From Limnephilus marmoratus (lineage: Eukaryota; Arthropoda; Insecta; Trichoptera; Limnephilidae), in the NCBI GenBank assembly GCA_917880885.1, contig OU862913.1, positions 44,859,460-44,923,459 on the forward strand: a DNA stretch of 64,000 nucleotides, in the 5' to 3' direction. The translations under genes and the position numbers were made by a program. Positions 61,655 through 64,000 of this stretch are shown piece after piece. The notes beneath the pieces were generated by a model. It was given only the letters and a program-made list of their open reading frames with translations. It ran no database searches and was not told the origin of the DNA. The first letter of the stretch is position 1. Each line of letters begins with the position of its first letter.

Positions 61655-62368
61655 AACAACGCAGGGGTAGGCAGAGAGAACGGGCCGCCAAACAACTCGG
61701 TCTTAGCACACACTCTTTGCCTAACTCACATTCATATATCATCTCATACATTCTCTTCTATTATTCTGACTTTTGACATGGCCCGACTCAAGTATCTGAT
61801 TCACTTGATCGTGCCATGTCTACCTCGGGCGTCCCCGACTTCTTCTACCATTCACATTCGCGTCGTATATTCTTCTTACACTGCTTTCTTCGTTCATTCT
61901 CTCTACATGTCCAAATCCCTTTCTTAATCTTACTCATTATGCTTACATCAGCCTTACATTCTTTGCAGATATCCACATTTCACACACGATCATACATTGC
62001 TTTACCACACATACGTCTCAGGGATCTCATTTCAACAGTTTATTTTCAGCCTTCCTTTACCAGTTCCATGCCTCACTGCCATACATCATAGGTACCAGTA
62101 CTCCATTATGGACTGCTAGCTTCGCTTGTTTTGACAGTTTTTTCATTAGCGCCAACGGCATTCAGTCCACCATTAATAGGGTTACCGGCATTCACCCTTC
62201 TTTCAATGCTTCTATCAGCCTTCCATTCTCTCGTAAACATACTACCCAGATGCACAAACTCAACCATCTGCTCCAAGTATTCATCATTCACAACTATATT
62301 GCACACTGTTTTCGTGCTCTCTCTTTCAAACGCCATGACTTTAGATTTACTTACATTCTCTCGTGTCT
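61655..62368 (-). mobile_element. LINE-B copy, minus strand
   Basis: Reverse complement of LINE-B from GCAGGGGTAGGCAGAGAGAA (3' end) to ACTTTAGATTTACTTACATT. The reading frame is broken; a minus-strand piece near 62106-62336 still reads VCNIVVNDEYLEQ and FVHLGSMFTREW. Confidence 0.82.
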
Positions 62369-63128
62369 AGGATGAACCAAGTATGTATGAAGAATGAGTT
62401 AATGATGAATGTAAGTAAGTCTAAAGTCACGGTGTTTGAGAGAGAGAGAGTACGAAAACAATGTGCAATAGTTGTGAATGATGAATAGGTACTTGGAGCA
62501 GGTGGATGAGTTTGTGTATTTGGGAAGTATGTTTACGAAAGATGTGAAGGCTCATAGAGATATTTAAAGGAGGGTGAATGCAGGTAACTCCATTAATGGA
62601 GGACTGAACAAAAAACTGTTCAAAGAAGCGAAGCTAGCCGTCCATAATGGAGTATTGGTACATTCCTGATGTATAGCAGTGAGGCATGGAACTGGCAGAG
62701 CAAGGATGAAAGTAGACTGAATGCTGTAGAAATGAGATCCCTGGGGTGCATGTGTGGTAAAACCATGTACGATCGCGTGAGAAACGTGGAGATCCACAAA
62801 GAACGCAAGGCTGATGTAAGCGTAATGAGTAAGGTTTAGAAACGGACGGTCAGATAGTTTGGCCGAACGAACGAACGAGGAGAAGAGTATAAGGAGAATA
62901 TACGATGCAAACGTAAATGGTAAAAGAAGTCGAGTACACCCGAGGAAGACATGACACGACCAAGTGAATAAGATACTTGAGTGGGGCCATGTCAAGAGTC
63001 AGAGCCATATGAGACGATGTAGAATATGCGAAGAGTGTGTGCCAAGACCGAGTTGTTTGGCGGTCTGTCCTCTCTGCTTTCCCCTGCGGGAAATGGCGCG
63101 GGCGTGATGGTTAGTTAGTTAGTTAGTT
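62366..63128 (+). mobile_element. LINE-B copy, plus strand, head-to-head with the previous
   Basis: CTCTCGTGTCTAGGATGAAC through AGGCATGGAACTGGCAGAGC and CTGCGGGAAATGGCGCGGGC to (GTTA)n at 63110-63128. Frameshifted. Starts at the same internal region where the minus copy ends. Confidence 0.85.
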
Positions 63129-63262
63129 ACAAGAAAATATTATATGTTTAATACGTTTTGCTTTTTTAAAAATATGTTGTCTAGTTTGTATGTTGAACGT
63201 AATTTAATGGCGTTAAAACCGGGCAAGTTTAATGATTTTTGGAGAGTACGAGAAGTAACTTA

Positions 63263-63419
63263 GGGAACGTACCCATACTACGTGACCAGCTTTTTGCAAT
63301 TTGTAACCCCCCCCCCCCCGGTGACAAAAAAACCTAAGCCCATCGCCGCTCATTTGTACCAAGCGTGGTATTTTGAAGACCCCCCCCCCGAACAGGTCAC
63401 GTAGTATGGGTACGTTCCC
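63263..63419. mobile_element. Harbinger-like MITE, 157 bp, perfect 25-bp TIRs
   Basis: TIRs GGGAACGTACCCATACTACG plus TGACC at both ends, exact. Flanking TTA (63260-63262 and 63420-63422) fits the TWA target of PIF/Harbinger. Interior has two C runs (63307-63319, 63380-63389). Confidence 0.85.
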
Positions 63420-63422
63420 TTA

Positions 63423-64000
63423 TCAAAAAAATTAAAACCTACTGACAAGCTAGTGGTCAATATCTTTATTATGTTAAAAATAATTTGCACTAGTGTCAAA
63501 TTCAGAGAGGAAATTGGGAGTATGGAATTATGGAAGAAACGCCGCCCAGTTCCCTCTAAATGAAGATATTTTATTAACCCTAGAAAGATTCTGCCGTACA
63601 TAAAAGATAACCATACGCCGCAGAGGCGCATAATATATTAATGATTTTTTTTTATTAAATACCTACGTAATGTATTTATTTAGGTGATTATTTTAATGTG
63701 TGGTTACTGAACTAATAATAAAAAAACTTTTTTAGTGAAATTATTTATTTGTTTTAAACATTAAACTTAAATCAAAAAACCTCTAGAAAAAATCAACAAA
63801 ATTAACCCTTTTCTGTTTACAGGAAAATATTATCACAAATTTATATATTTTTTTTTATAAAACTAATTAAGCTATTTTAATTTACTAATCAATTATAAAA
63901 TAATCGGTCAAAACTATAATTATTTCGCTAAAAATTTGGTTTAGAGGCATTCAAAGCAAACATCTTTTTGTAAACTGTTTTTTTGCATTTGGAGCAAGTC
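63423..64000. other. No recognisable feature
   Basis: AT-rich DNA upstream of the cuticular gene's first coding exon. An untranslated first exon and the promoter may lie here or beyond; nothing in the sequence fixes them. Confidence 0.35.

Overview
This window is nuclear DNA from an insect, AT-rich and dominated by transposable elements. The evidence is: a spliced chitin-binding (RR-1) cuticular protein gene, the first exon of an ESCRT-III gene (CHMP7), canonical GT-AG introns, tRNA-derived SINEs, several LINE families, mariner, hAT-like and TTAA-flanked DNA transposons, and arrays of the TTAGG/CCTAA pentamer. TTAGG is the usual insect telomere motif and is absent from Diptera, so a non-dipteran insect is likely; the order cannot be fixed from sequence alone. 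No bacterial, phage, CRISPR or defence-type system is present.

Host genes. (1) CHMP7, minus strand: first coding exon at 5888-6204; the rest lies beyond the left edge or was not recognised. Its first intron holds a 38-bp minisatellite, an inverted-repeat element family and a mariner nested in a LINE. (2) An RR-1 cuticular protein gene, minus strand, rebuilt here as seven coding exons: 61469-61480, 59608-59706, 58224-58287, 56735-56889, 33267-33626, 31160-31393 and 24238-24336. All junctions are GT-AG, the frame stays open, and the product is 340 aa. The gene covers at least 37 kb for a 1,023-nt coding sequence because its introns (one of 23.1 kb) are filled with repeats. (3) A THAP-domain mini-gene, plus strand, two exons (49706-49782 and 50187-50409), antisense inside the 23-kb intron; one zinc-ligand Cys is replaced by Tyr, so it may be decayed.

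Repeat names used here. LINE-A: C-terminal RT tail plus a 3' UTR hairpin. S2: a ~450-bp SINE-like element sharing LINE-A's 3' end. LINE-B: RT with a (GTTA)n tail. LINE-C to LINE-H: other LINE fragments. S1: a tRNA-derived SINE of ~410 bp with A/B boxes. S3: a second tRNA-like SINE. R: a CT-rich repeat found in about 12 copies. Q: repeats starting CTAGCTGACCCG or CTAGCAGACCCGG. T1 and T2: families flanked by TTAA. X: a TA-flanked element with long inverted repeats. W: an unclassified ~0.8-kb repeat. P: foldback elements.

Layout. 0-6 kb: S2, LINE-G split by mariner, minisatellite, inverted-repeat elements, CHMP7 exon 1. 6-24 kb: intergenic, with MITEs, LINE-A inside a 23-bp minisatellite, a 55-bp higher-order CCTAA array, a 2.6-kb hAT-like element inside an R repeat, nested T1/T2 and a LINE-B with an open 327-codon RT frame. 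24-61.5 kb: the cuticular gene, whose introns carry nested transposons, solo LTR candidates, minisatellites, a near-perfect ~530-bp hairpin and a ~785-bp polypurine tract. 61.5-64 kb: upstream of the first coding exon, with two head-to-head LINE-B copies and a 157-bp Harbinger-like MITE.

Several insertions can be proved inside the window because a paralogous empty site or a target-site duplication (TSD) is visible. This makes the region a useful record of insertion order.
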